This document shows, piece by piece, positions 41,173 to 49,737 of a DNA stretch of 64,000 nt. This DNA is from an uncultured Eubacteriales bacterium (GTDB lineage: Bacteria > Bacillota > Clostridia > Oscillospirales > Acutalibacteraceae): assembly GCA_934462705.1 (NCBI GenBank), contig CAKSIH010000006.1, positions 14,411 through 78,410 of the forward strand, in the 5' to 3' direction. The notes beneath the pieces were generated by a model, which searched no databases, was not told the DNA's origin, and saw nothing but the letters and a program-made list of their open reading frames with translations. Position 1 is the stretch's first letter; the number at the start of each line of letters is the position of its first letter. A program made the position numbers and the translations under genes.

Positions 41173-43382
41173 TCTAATTCCTCCTTTGATAATTGTGATG
41201 CGGCTATTTCCCTATATGTTTCGCAATTTTTCAAAAGATCTTTATGCGTTCCTTTACCTACAATTTTTCCTTCATCTAGTACTATAATTTGCTCAGCGTC
41301 CATAATAGTGCTTACTCTTTGAGCTACTATTAGTATTGTGCTGTTTTGCGTATATTCATAAAGGGCCTTACGCAAAGCAGCGTCAGTTTTAAAATCTAGG
41401 GCAGAGAAGCTATCATCAAAAATATATATAGGTGCTTTTTTTACTAAGGCTCTAGCAATAGAAAGTCTCTGCTTTTGCCCACCAGATACATTATTTCCAC
41501 CTTGAGCAATTTCTCTTTTAAATCCTTTTTTATTAGCGTTAATAAACTCCATTGCTTGAGCAACTTCTGCAGCTTTTTTTATTTCTTCATCAGATGAACT
41601 TGAGTCTCCATAACGTAAGTTTGAAGAAATATCACCTGAAAATAATATTCCCTTTTGAGAGACATACCCTATAGCTTCATGTAGATCATGCTGTGAGATA
41701 TCTTTTACGTTAATTCCGTCAAGCAATATTTCACCTTCAGTTACATCATGAAACCTTGGAATGAGATTTATAAGTGTCGATTTACCAGACCCAGTCGAGC
41801 CAATAAATGCAGTAGTTTTTCCGGGCAAAGCAGTAAAATTAATATTTTCAATTACATTATTTTCTGCATTTTCATACTTAAATGATACATTTTTAAATTC
41901 TATTATTCCCTTAACCTTATCTTTGGAGAATACTTTAGGTTCCGAGATATCTTTTATGCTAGGTTCAGTTTCTAAAACTTCACAAATTCTGTTTGCAGAT
42001 ACAGCTGCACGTGGAACCATTATAAACATAACTGAAATAAGTAAAAATGCTAAAATTATCTGCATGGAGTACTGCATAAAAGCCATCATATCTCCAACCT
42101 GCATTGTAGACTCGGAAATTTGTTTACTTCCAACCCATACTATTAATAGAGAAGATAAGTTCATTATAAGCATCATGGAAGGCATAAGAACAGAAATGAG
42201 CCTATTTATAAATAAATTGTTTTTGGTAATGTCTTTATTTGTTTCATTAAAGCGCTGCTCTTCAAATTTTTGTGTGCCGAAAGCTCTTATAACCATTATG
42301 CCGCTTAAATTTTCTCTAGTAATAAGATTCAACTTATCAAGCAGCTTTTGCACTTTGTTAAATTTAGGAATAGCAATGGAAAAGATAGTAGCAATTAAAC
42401 TTAATAAAACAATAACTCCAAGTGCAATTACCCAGCTCATAGAGACGCTTTTATTTAGCGCCATAATTATTCCACCTATTCCTAAAATTGGGGCATAGCA
42501 AACAATTCTTATGCCAGTAGCAATAAGCATCTGAATTTGTGTAATATCATTGGTAGTTCTTGTTATTAAGGATGCAGTTGAAAATTTATTAAATTCATTG
42601 CTTGAAAAGCTTTCAACTTTGCTAAAAACAGAGTGCCTTAATTCGCTAGCTGTTTTTGCAGCAATCCTTGAGCCTAAAAAGCTTACTAGTATTGCAGCTA
42701 TTCCGCTTATAAGTGCAAATATTAGCATATGAATACCAGTATTTGCTATATAATTTGTTTCAACTGAGGTTATGTCCATGCCCATTTCAGTATAAATATT
42801 TTTATTAATAGAAACGGCAATATAGTTTGCAATATAAGGGTCAACGCTGTTTATAGATTCTCTTGCTTCGTCAAAGGTAGTGGAGGGAAGTTGTTCTAAA
42901 TTAGAGAGTAGTGGATAGATATTACTTATATCAATATTATTAGAGTTGGCGTTTATTTCATTAGAGGAATTTTCCTTAAAATATGCAATACATGTAATAT
43001 ATGCACTCTCAAAGGCATTGTTCAAACTTTTCATGTTATCTTTATTTGTAAGAATATAAAGGTTCTCATCCTTTAATTTGGGATAGGTATTGACGTATTT
43101 ATCATAATTTTCATCGCCGCCATTGTTTTTCACAAGAGTATAGGCTTTGTTTGTGACTTCTTTTTCATCATTAGTCATAAATACATTTACTAATCTGTAA
43201 TTATTTTCAGTTAACACATCTGGGGCAGCATTTTCAATTCCGTTTTGTTGTATGCCTACGTTTATTATATTAGACATGAGGTTTGGTAGGTTTAGGTCTG
43301 AAAATGCCTGCAAAAATAAAAGTACAAAACAAACGAGTAAAATAAAAATATGAGGTTTAAGATATTTAAAAATCTTTTTCAT
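41169..43382 (-). CDS. ABC exporter half-transporter with large extracytoplasmic insert, subunit A
   Basis: 737 residues. Between the first two membrane helices is an insert of about 170 residues (45-215), rich in Asn, Asp and Glu, that would lie outside the cell. Then come the remaining helices and an ATPase domain: Walker A IGSTGSGKSTLINLI, signature VSGGQKQRLSIARAL, Walker B IYIFDDSFSALD. Here Asp replaces the catalytic Glu after Walker B, the degenerate site of a BmrC/LmrC-type heterodimer. The switch motif is VAQRVSTI, with Gln for His, as in such degenerate halves. AAGGAGCTGAT precedes the ATG. Confidence 0.92.
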   Translation of the reverse strand: MKKIFKYLKPHIFILLVCFVLLFLQAFSDLNLPNLMSNIINVGIQQNGIENAAPDVLTENNYRLVNVFMTNDEKEVTNKAYTLVKNNGGDENYDKYVNTYPKLKDENLYILTNKDNMKSLNNAFESAYITCIAYFKENSSNEINANSNNIDISNIYPLLSNLEQLPSTTFDEARESINSVDPYIANYIAVSINKNIYTEMGMDITSVETNYIANTGIHMLIFALISGIAAILVSFLGSRIAAKTASELRHSVFSKVESFSSNEFNKFSTASLITRTTNDITQIQMLIATGIRIVCYAPILGIGGIIMALNKSVSMSWVIALGVIVLLSLIATIFSIAIPKFNKVQKLLDKLNLITRENLSGIMVIRAFGTQKFEEQRFNETNKDITKNNLFINRLISVLMPSMMLIMNLSSLLIVWVGSKQISESTMQVGDMMAFMQYSMQIILAFLLISVMFIMVPRAAVSANRICEVLETEPSIKDISEPKVFSKDKVKGIIEFKNVSFKYENAENNVIENINFTALPGKTTAFIGSTGSGKSTLINLIPRFHDVTEGEILLDGINVKDISQHDLHEAIGYVSQKGILFSGDISSNLRYGDSSSSDEEIKKAAEVAQAMEFINANKKGFKREIAQGGNNVSGGQKQRLSIARALVKKAPIYIFDDSFSALDFKTDAALRKALYEYTQNSTILIVAQRVSTIMDAEQIIVLDEGKIVGKGTHKDLLKNCETYREIAASQLSKEELE

Positions 43383-43421
43383 ATTACATAAATCAGCTCC
43401 TTAATAAATTTATTTTTTACT

Positions 43422-43450
43422 ATTTTACATCATTTTTTACCAAAAGTAAA
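43422..43450 (-). promoter_or_regulatory. Likely promoter of the ABC exporter operon
   Basis: On the - strand TTTACT, 17 bases, TAAAAT, with TG before the -10. About 35 bases upstream of the ATG at 43382. Confidence 0.5.
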
Positions 43451-43476
43451 GATTTTTATCAAATTTTAATAAATAA

Positions 43477-43577
43477 AAAATAAAAGCAGTAATTATCTTC
43501 ACATTAGTTATACAAATAACTTCTTAAAAATTATAGAATAATTTGTATCTACAAAAGGATATTACTGCTTTTATTTT
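43477..43577 (-). terminator. 101-base dyad after prmA (terminator-like)
   Basis: AAAATAAAAGCAGTAAT at 43477-43493 and its exact reverse complement at 43561-43577 give a 17-bp stem. The 67-base loop can form a further ATACAAAT/ATTTGTAT stem. The far arm covers the prmA stop. On the - strand it ends in a T-rich tail, so it may end the hrcA-to-prmA transcript. The long loop is not typical of a simple terminator. Confidence 0.5.
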
Positions 43578-44496
43578 ATTTTATTTTTGATGCGATCGAA
43601 ACCCAGCCATTTTCTTCTTTTATATCCAGAATTTTAAATTCGTTTTCTAAAGATACAATAACTTGATTTTTAAATTCTTTTATAATTCCGCTCATTATGT
43701 AAATTGTGTCTTTATGCATATAATTTTTAATATTTTTGTTAAGTTCAATTATAACGTCTGCTACAATGTTTGCAATAATAATATCAAACTTACCGGAAAT
43801 TTTGTCTGTAAGATTACCACAAACAGCAGTAAATTTGCTATCTACATTATTAATTTTAGCATTTTCTAGAGAGGTTTTAACGGCTAATTCATCAATATCT
43901 ACTCCGATTGCTTTTTTAGCATTTAAAAGTAAAGATGCTACAGACAAGATCCCACTTCCACAGCCTACATCCAAAACACTTTCATTGCCATAAATAAACT
44001 GTTCTAAAAATTCTAAACAAAGTCTTGTGGTTTCGTGTGTTCCTGTACCAAATGCAAGACCTGGATCAATATTAAGAATAATACGTTTTTTTTCGTAGCT
44101 TGAGGCATTTTCCCAAGACGGACAAATTAAAATTTTATTTCCAATAGGCATTGGTTTAAAATATTTTTTCCAATTGTTAATAAATGAATCAACATCGCAG
44201 TTTTGCGTTTCAATAGAATTTTTTATATTAGCACAGGTAAGTCTTTCTTTTAAGAATGCTATAGCTTCAATTGGATTTTCCTCCGGGCTTATGTACACAT
44301 GAATAAAACCGTATTCTCTATTTTTTGAAAGAAGATCCTTATCAATTAAATTAATATGCGCTATCTCATTTATTTCATCTTCCAAGTTTGAATAATCTTC
44401 AATGTAAATTCCATAAGGAACTATCATATTTGCAATGTTAGATGCAGTTTCAATGTTTTTAACAGGGATTTTTATTATAATTTCTGTAAAATTCAT
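43576..44496 (-). CDS. prmA: Ribosomal protein L11 methyltransferase
   Basis: 306 residues from ATG 44496, with GGAG 6 bases upstream. The N-terminal substrate-binding domain contains NNWKKYFKPMPIGNKILICPSW, then DPGLAFGTGTHETTRLCLEFL and the SAM motif VLDVGCGSGILSVAS, then IIANIVADVIIELN. PrmA trimethylates L11. Its place after dnaJ is usual in Firmicutes heat-shock operons; rsmE, which often follows, is not here. Confidence 0.94.
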   Translation of the reverse strand: MNFTEIIIKIPVKNIETASNIANMIVPYGIYIEDYSNLEDEINEIAHINLIDKDLLSKNREYGFIHVYISPEENPIEAIAFLKERLTCANIKNSIETQNCDVDSFINNWKKYFKPMPIGNKILICPSWENASSYEKKRIILNIDPGLAFGTGTHETTRLCLEFLEQFIYGNESVLDVGCGSGILSVASLLLNAKKAIGVDIDELAVKTSLENAKINNVDSKFTAVCGNLTDKISGKFDIIIANIVADVIIELNKNIKNYMHKDTIYIMSGIIKEFKNQVIVSLENEFKILDIKEENGWVSIASKIK

Positions 44497-44497
44497 T

Positions 44498-45661
44498 TTA
44501 ATCTCCAAAGATATTCTTTAATTTTTCAAAAAAGCCTGTTCTTTTTTTATAGCTTTTTTCTGTAATTTCTTTATCAAACTCCATAAGAAGTTCTTTTTGT
44601 TTTGCGGTAAGCTGAGATGGTACCTCAATAGTTACTTTTACATACTGATCTCCCCTGGACTTACTGCCAAGCTTTTCTATTCCTTTACCCCTAAGTTTGA
44701 ATACATCACCTGGTTGAGTTCCTTCATGCACTTTGTAACTTACTTTTCCATCGATAGTTGGAACGATTACCTCAGCCCCCAACGCTGCTTGTGTAAATGT
44801 AATAGGAAGTTCGCAATATACATCGTAACCTTTCCGTTCAAATATAGTGTGAGGTCTAACACTTATATATACATGTAAATCTCCTGCAGGGCCTCCATTT
44901 GTACCCGCATTGCCATGTCCGCTAACATTTAAAATTTGACCATTATCAATACCAGCAGGACCATTAACTTCAATTTTTTTGGAAGATTTTACTTTTCCTG
45001 CACCGGAGCACTTAGAGCAGGGAGAATCAACGACCTTTCCGGAACCATGACATTTATTACATACCTGTGAGCTTTGAACCACACCAAAAGGCGTTCTTTG
45101 AGTAACCGTAGTTTGACCTGACCCTCCGCATACGGAACAAGTTTTAGCTGAAGTTCCGGGTTTTGCACCAGAACCATGACATTCAGGGCAAGCAGCTATA
45201 ACAGTATAACTTACTTCTTTTTTACAGCCTTTTGCTGCTTCCTCAAAAGATATATTAAGATTAATTTGAACGTCTGAACCACGCCTTGGGGCATTAGGGT
45301 TTGCACGACGACTTCTAGCACCAAATCCGCCAAAGTCTCCTCCAAAAAAGCTGCTAAAAATGTCTCCCAAATCTATATCTTGATAAAACCCACCAGATCC
45401 ATATCCACCGGCACCACCAGCTCCATATGTGGGATCTACACCGGCATGGCCAAATTGGTCATACCTTGCTTTTTTTTGTTTATCCGATAAAACTTCATAT
45501 GCTTCATTTACTTCTTTAAAGTTTTTTTCTGCATCTTTGTTTCCCGGATTTAAATCAGGATGATATTTTTTTGCTTGTTTTCTATAAGCCTTTTTTATTT
45601 CATCATCTGAAGCATTTTTTGAAATGCCTAAAATTTCGTAATAGTCTCTTTTATTAGCCAA
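44498..45661 (-). CDS. dnaJ: Chaperone DnaJ
   Basis: Hsp40 partner of DnaK. J domain with RDYYEILGISKNAS and the HPD motif (KYHPDLNPG), a Gly/Phe-rich region (YGAGGAGGYGSGGFYQD), four zinc CxxCxGxG units (CPECHGSG, CSVCGGSG, CNKCHGSG, CSKCSGAG) and the C-terminal substrate domains. TTG 45661 gives the usual MANKRDYYE start. ATG 45670 has only 2 bases after the AAGGAG site, so it is less likely, though TTG is 11 bases away. About 387 residues. One base separates its stop from the prmA ATG. Confidence 0.97.
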   Translation of the reverse strand: MANKRDYYEILGISKNASDDEIKKAYRKQAKKYHPDLNPGNKDAEKNFKEVNEAYEVLSDKQKKARYDQFGHAGVDPTYGAGGAGGYGSGGFYQDIDLGDIFSSFFGGDFGGFGARSRRANPNAPRRGSDVQINLNISFEEAAKGCKKEVSYTVIAACPECHGSGAKPGTSAKTCSVCGGSGQTTVTQRTPFGVVQSSQVCNKCHGSGKVVDSPCSKCSGAGKVKSSKKIEVNGPAGIDNGQILNVSGHGNAGTNGGPAGDLHVYISVRPHTIFERKGYDVYCELPITFTQAALGAEVIVPTIDGKVSYKVHEGTQPGDVFKLRGKGIEKLGSKSRGDQYVKVTIEVPSQLTAKQKELLMEFDKEITEKSYKKRTGFFEKLKNIFGD

Positions 45662-45745
45662 GTTTTTCATATCTCCTTATCTTAAATAAAAGATTTTTAT
45701 GCAATTCACAATAAAAATTTTGATAATAAATTGAATTTAAAAATG

Positions 45746-47197
45746 CTAAATTTGTTGTTGACAATATAAGGTTAGTAAAATTGAAATTGTACTTAATAGT
45801 ACCGTTTGAAGCCAGTATTTACCTGCTTTTTTAGATAATTCTTTAAGATTGTTCTTATTTTTCTCAATACTATTGGAATCATTTTCTAGGTTTAAGTCAT
45901 CTAAATTTTTAATATCTTTATCAAGAATTTCCGTAACGCGTTCTGTATCTTTTTCTATAGTATCATTATTTTGGATTTCTTCAATATTAGATTTTTTATC
46001 TTTATTTAGTACTGTTTTCTCAGAAACATTTTCAGTATCTTTGAAATTTTCTTTTAATTCATTATTATTTTGAATTTCTAAATTTCCATCGGCAAAAACC
46101 TTTTCTGCATTTACATTTAGCTCATTAATATCATTATTGGATTTCTCATTTACAGTTTTTGCATGTGTGCTGTTTTTTTCTGTTATTCTAGATTTTAAAG
46201 TAAAGAATAATTGTCTTATAAGCTTAGCTAAATTTACGCCACTGCGAATTGACCTATCAATTAAAAGTATTGAAAGCGGAGTAATTGCATATTGTGCAAA
46301 AGAACGAACTTTTAATGAGCGTATATTTCTCTTTGCTGTTTTTAAGCCCTCTTCACCATATTTACTTAAAACAATTTTCTCTCCACCATTTTGTAAAAAG
46401 TATTCCTCTGGTAAAATATTTCCTTCATTTACTGCGTTAATCATGTCTGCAATTACATTTGGTCCCTTCTCTTTTTTCCATTCAGAGACAAGTTCATTAT
46501 GAACTAAATATGAAGCTCCACCGCCTTTGGTGACTGGCGCAAAAATAAGCTTTGGTTTATACTCATCAGAGTAAAATTTATCAATATTTTTGTCTATTTG
46601 ATCATGAGTAGGGAACTTTATAAAAAGAGAAAAAAATTTATTATTTTTTAAATTTGATTCAACCATCTCATGACTTAATTTGCGAATGCTTTCCTTATCA
46701 TAAAGGTTCGGATTGTTCTGCGATGTTATGCCTTCTTCAAAGCTAATGGAATGTTTATATGGAAATTTAGCATATTTTTTACATGTTTTTAATCTATTGC
46801 AAAGTTCAGCATGAGTCATTTCATGTGCAACTGTGTTAACGTCTTTAGTTGTTTTTTCCGTTAATAAAATTAAATCTTCTGTAGGGCTATAGGCACCGCC
46901 ACCACACATAGCTTTTATAAAATTAGCAGACGATGAGTCGTCCTCAAAAATATTTATTGTAGAGTCAAATGTTCTTTCAAGGCCTGTATTTTTTTTCATA
47001 AGCTCCTGTGCATTCTGTGCTATAGGCATGAAAGATTCACGTTTTTGGGCCATGTACCAAGAAAAAAGGTTTTGCCAAGAACAGTTTTTACTGTTATATA
47101 TAATTTGGCTTTCAGGAATAGGATTTACTGCAAAAGACGCACAAGAAATGGAGGAAACCATCCCTAATATTAAAATTGATGCAATTATTTTTTTCAT
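45746..47197 (-). CDS. Exported HExxH zinc metalloprotease-like protein inside the heat-shock operon
   Basis: 483 residues from ATG 47197 (AGGAGAT 6 bases upstream). It starts with a signal peptide (MKKIIASILILGMVSSISCA, SFA before the likely cut). The HExxH motif is VAHEMTHAEL (His125, Glu126, His129). EEG at about 154-156 in HSISFEEGIT supplies a possible third zinc ligand at gluzincin spacing. After a hydrophobic segment near 345-380 there is a long Asn/Glu/Lys-rich, low-complexity stretch (about 395-460), then a C-terminal transmembrane helix (YWLQTVLLSTISILLTLY). It lies between dnaK and dnaJ, in the same orientation. I do not recognise the family. A surface-anchored peptidase is the best guess; a role in stress is inference from place only. 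Confidence 0.75.
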   Translation of the reverse strand: MKKIIASILILGMVSSISCASFAVNPIPESQIIYNSKNCSWQNLFSWYMAQKRESFMPIAQNAQELMKKNTGLERTFDSTINIFEDDSSSANFIKAMCGGGAYSPTEDLILLTEKTTKDVNTVAHEMTHAELCNRLKTCKKYAKFPYKHSISFEEGITSQNNPNLYDKESIRKLSHEMVESNLKNNKFFSLFIKFPTHDQIDKNIDKFYSDEYKPKLIFAPVTKGGGASYLVHNELVSEWKKEKGPNVIADMINAVNEGNILPEEYFLQNGGEKIVLSKYGEEGLKTAKRNIRSLKVRSFAQYAITPLSILLIDRSIRSGVNLAKLIRQLFFTLKSRITEKNSTHAKTVNEKSNNDINELNVNAEKVFADGNLEIQNNNELKENFKDTENVSEKTVLNKDKKSNIEEIQNNDTIEKDTERVTEILDKDIKNLDDLNLENDSNSIEKNKNNLKELSKKAGKYWLQTVLLSTISILLTLYCQQQI

Positions 47198-47237
47198 TAT
47201 AAATCTCCTAAAAATAAATATCCTTTGTAATGCTACG

Positions 47238-47297
47238 TATGGTGCTACCTTTGTTATAATCAAATAAATTGAAAGCTCATACAAAGATAGCACCATA
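47238..47297 (-). promoter_or_regulatory. 17-bp hairpin between dnaK and the metalloprotease gene
   Basis: TATGGTGCTACCTTTGT at 47238-47254 pairs with ACAAAGATAGCACCATA at 47281-47297 (one mismatch at DNA level, G-U in RNA), with a 26-base loop. It starts 7 bases after the dnaK stop. No direct U tract follows on the - strand, so it may be a processing or partial termination signal. Confidence 0.5.
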
Positions 47298-47303
47298 TAA
47301 AAA

Positions 47304-49148
47304 TTAGTTGTTATCTACATCTTTAAAGTCTGCATTATATACGTTTCCGGTATCAGCAGATTCATTTGTATTTTCATTACCCGTATTAACATTGGCAGCA
47401 TTTTCTGCATTAGGTGCTGCGTTTTGATAAAGCTTAGCAGATATCTCATACATAGCTTTTTGAAGCTCTTCTTTCATAGTCTTTATATTTTCAATATTGT
47501 TTGAAGAAATAGCTTCTTTTAACGATGTGATCTTAGTATTTAGATTATCTTTGTCTGTAGCGTCAATCTTATCGCCACTTTCATTAATTAGTTTTTCAAC
47601 AGAATAGCAAAGATTTTCAGCTTCATTTTTACTATCAACTTCTTCACGATGTTTTTTATCTTCAGCTGCAAATTTTTCTGCATTTTTAACTGCATTATCA
47701 ATTTCTTCCTTAGACATATTTGTGCTTGAAGTTATAGTAATTTTTTGTTCTTTTCCAGTACCAAGATCTTTAGCATGTACATTAACGATACCGTTAGCGT
47801 CTATATCAAAAGTAACTTCAATTTGCGGAATTCCACGCATAGCAGGAGCAATACCGTCCAATGTAAATAGTCCAAGTCTCTTATTGTCCTTGGCAAATTC
47901 TCGTTCGCCTTGCAATACATTAATTTCAACTTGAGTTTGGTTATCCATTGCAGTAGAAAATATTTGACTTTTCTTTGTAGGAATAGTGGTATTTCTTTCT
48001 ATAATTTTAGTCATAACACCACCCATTGTTTCAACGCCAAGTGAAAGAGGAGTAACATCAAGTAGCAATAAACCCTGTACTTCTCCACCCAAAACACCTG
48101 CTTGAAGGGCTGCACCTATAGCAACACATTCATCTGGATTAATACCTTTAAATGGATCCTTGCCAATTAAAGATTTAACGGCTTCTTGAACAGCTGGGAT
48201 TCTTGATGAGCCACCAACCATTAAAACCTTATCGATTTCGTTAATTGATAAGCCAGAATCGGAAAGGGCTTGGCGTACTGGCCCCATGGTCGATTCAACT
48301 AAATCCTTAGTAAGTTCATTGAATTTTGCTCTTGTTAAAGTTAGGTCAAGATGCTTAGGACCTGTAGCATCAGCAGTGATAAATGGAAGATTTATAGCTG
48401 TGGATGTAACGCCCGAAAGTTCGATCTTTGCTTTTTCTGCGGCTTCCTTAAGTCTTTGCATTGCCATTTTATCATTTTTTAAATCAATTCCAGATTCAGA
48501 TTTAAAAGAGGAAATCATCCAATTGATAATTCTTTCATCAAAATCATCTCCGCCCAAACGATTGTTTCCGGCAGTTGAAAGAACTTCCTGAACACCATCG
48601 CCCATCTCGATGATGGAAACGTCAAATGTACCGCCACCAAGGTCGTAAACCATAACCTTTTGATCATTTTCCTTATCGATACCATAGGAAAGTGCAGCAG
48701 CTGTAGGCTCATTAATAATACGTTTTACATTAAGACCAGCTATTTTGCCAGCATCTTTTGTCGCTTGACGCTGAGAATCCGTAAAATAAGCCGGTACAGT
48801 TATAACCGCTTCAGTAACGGTATCGCCTAAATAAGCTTCAGCATCTGCTTTAAGTTTTTGAAGGATCATAGCTGAGATTTCTTCAGGGGAAAACTTTTTA
48901 TCATCTATGCTAACCTTGTAATTTGTGCCCATTTCTCTTTTTATTGAGCTAACTGTACGGTCTGGATTAGTAATAGCTTGACGTTTTGCTACTTGTCCTA
49001 CAAGCCTTTCTCCATTTTTAGAAAAAGCAACAATAGAAGGGGTAGTTCTGTTTCCTTCTGCATTAGCTATAACTACTGGTTCACCGCCTTCAATAACTGC
49101 AACACATGAATTTGTTGTTCCTAAATCAATTCCTATTGTTTTTGCCAT
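47304..49148 (-). CDS. dnaK: Chaperone DnaK (Hsp70)
   Basis: 614 residues from ATG 49148, TAGGAGG 9 bases upstream. The ATPase domain has IGIDLGTTNSCVAVIEGG, the Firmicutes form without the extra actin-like insert, VITVPAYFTDSQRQATKDAG, YDLGGGTFDVSIIEMGDG and VLMVGGSSRIPAVQ. The substrate domain has LLLLDVTPLSLGVETMGGV and a helical lid ending in an Asn/Ala-rich tail. It follows grpE as expected. Controlled by HrcA through the CIRCE upstream of hrcA. Confidence 0.98.
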   Translation of the reverse strand: MAKTIGIDLGTTNSCVAVIEGGEPVVIANAEGNRTTPSIVAFSKNGERLVGQVAKRQAITNPDRTVSSIKREMGTNYKVSIDDKKFSPEEISAMILQKLKADAEAYLGDTVTEAVITVPAYFTDSQRQATKDAGKIAGLNVKRIINEPTAAALSYGIDKENDQKVMVYDLGGGTFDVSIIEMGDGVQEVLSTAGNNRLGGDDFDERIINWMISSFKSESGIDLKNDKMAMQRLKEAAEKAKIELSGVTSTAINLPFITADATGPKHLDLTLTRAKFNELTKDLVESTMGPVRQALSDSGLSINEIDKVLMVGGSSRIPAVQEAVKSLIGKDPFKGINPDECVAIGAALQAGVLGGEVQGLLLLDVTPLSLGVETMGGVMTKIIERNTTIPTKKSQIFSTAMDNQTQVEINVLQGEREFAKDNKRLGLFTLDGIAPAMRGIPQIEVTFDIDANGIVNVHAKDLGTGKEQKITITSSTNMSKEEIDNAVKNAEKFAAEDKKHREEVDSKNEAENLCYSVEKLINESGDKIDATDKDNLNTKITSLKEAISSNNIENIKTMKEELQKAMYEISAKLYQNAAPNAENAANVNTGNENTNESADTGNVYNADFKDVDNN

Positions 49149-49208
49149 AATAAAAAACCTCCTAAAAAATTGAAACATTTATTAATTAAATAAAAGAGCA
49201 CTAGCCCC

Positions 49209-49721
49209 TTAATTTGCAACAATAACCATAGCATGGCGAATTACTTTATCACCAAGTTTGTATCCTTTTTGAAAAACTTCAAAAATAACATTTTCATCTA
49301 AGTTTTCATCATCAATATGCGAAATAGCATTATGAATATTAGGGTTAAAGTCATCACCTTTTTCGGCAAAAGCTTCAACATTTAATTTCGATAAAGAAGC
49401 ATTTAATTGATCTTTTATCATTAAAAGTCCTTTTTTATAATTTTCATCAGCTTTTTCACTGGACTTCAGAGCCATATCTATACTGTCAGCTATAGGTAAA
49501 ATTTCTACAACTGTATTACTAACGGCATTATCATAAATTTGAAATTTATCTTTTTCTGTTCTTTTTCTGTAATTATCATATTCAGCTGCTAAACGCAAAA
49601 ATTTATCTTTTTGCTCACTTTTTTCTTTTTCAAGTGACTCAATTTTTTCACTTAACTCATGAATGTTAATATCTTCATCCTCCACTTGAATTTTCTTTTT
49701 CTCTTTTACGGTTTTAGACAT
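49209..49721 (-). CDS. grpE: Nucleotide exchange factor GrpE
   Basis: 170 residues. An N-terminal charged coiled coil (EKIESLEKEKSEQKDKFLRL) leads into AAEYDNYRKRTEKDKFQIYD, then a four-helix and beta-wing region ending VFQKGYKLGDKVIRHAMVIVAN, the GrpE signature. GrpE releases ADP from DnaK. AAAGGGG precedes the ATG. Second gene of the operon. Confidence 0.97.
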   Translation of the reverse strand: MSKTVKEKKKIQVEDEDINIHELSEKIESLEKEKSEQKDKFLRLAAEYDNYRKRTEKDKFQIYDNAVSNTVVEILPIADSIDMALKSSEKADENYKKGLLMIKDQLNASLSKLNVEAFAEKGDDFNPNIHNAISHIDDENLDENVIFEVFQKGYKLGDKVIRHAMVIVAN

Positions 49722-49737
49722 ATAAAGACCCCTTTCA

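Noticed and set aside
41761..42498. A 245-codon + strand frame
   Set aside because: It lies wholly antisense to the ATPase and membrane part of the ABC exporter gene, which has all expected motifs. Such mirror frames are common in coding DNA.
48286..48591. A 101-codon + strand frame inside dnaK
   Set aside because: Antisense to the dnaK ATPase domain, which is intact; no ribosome site of its own.
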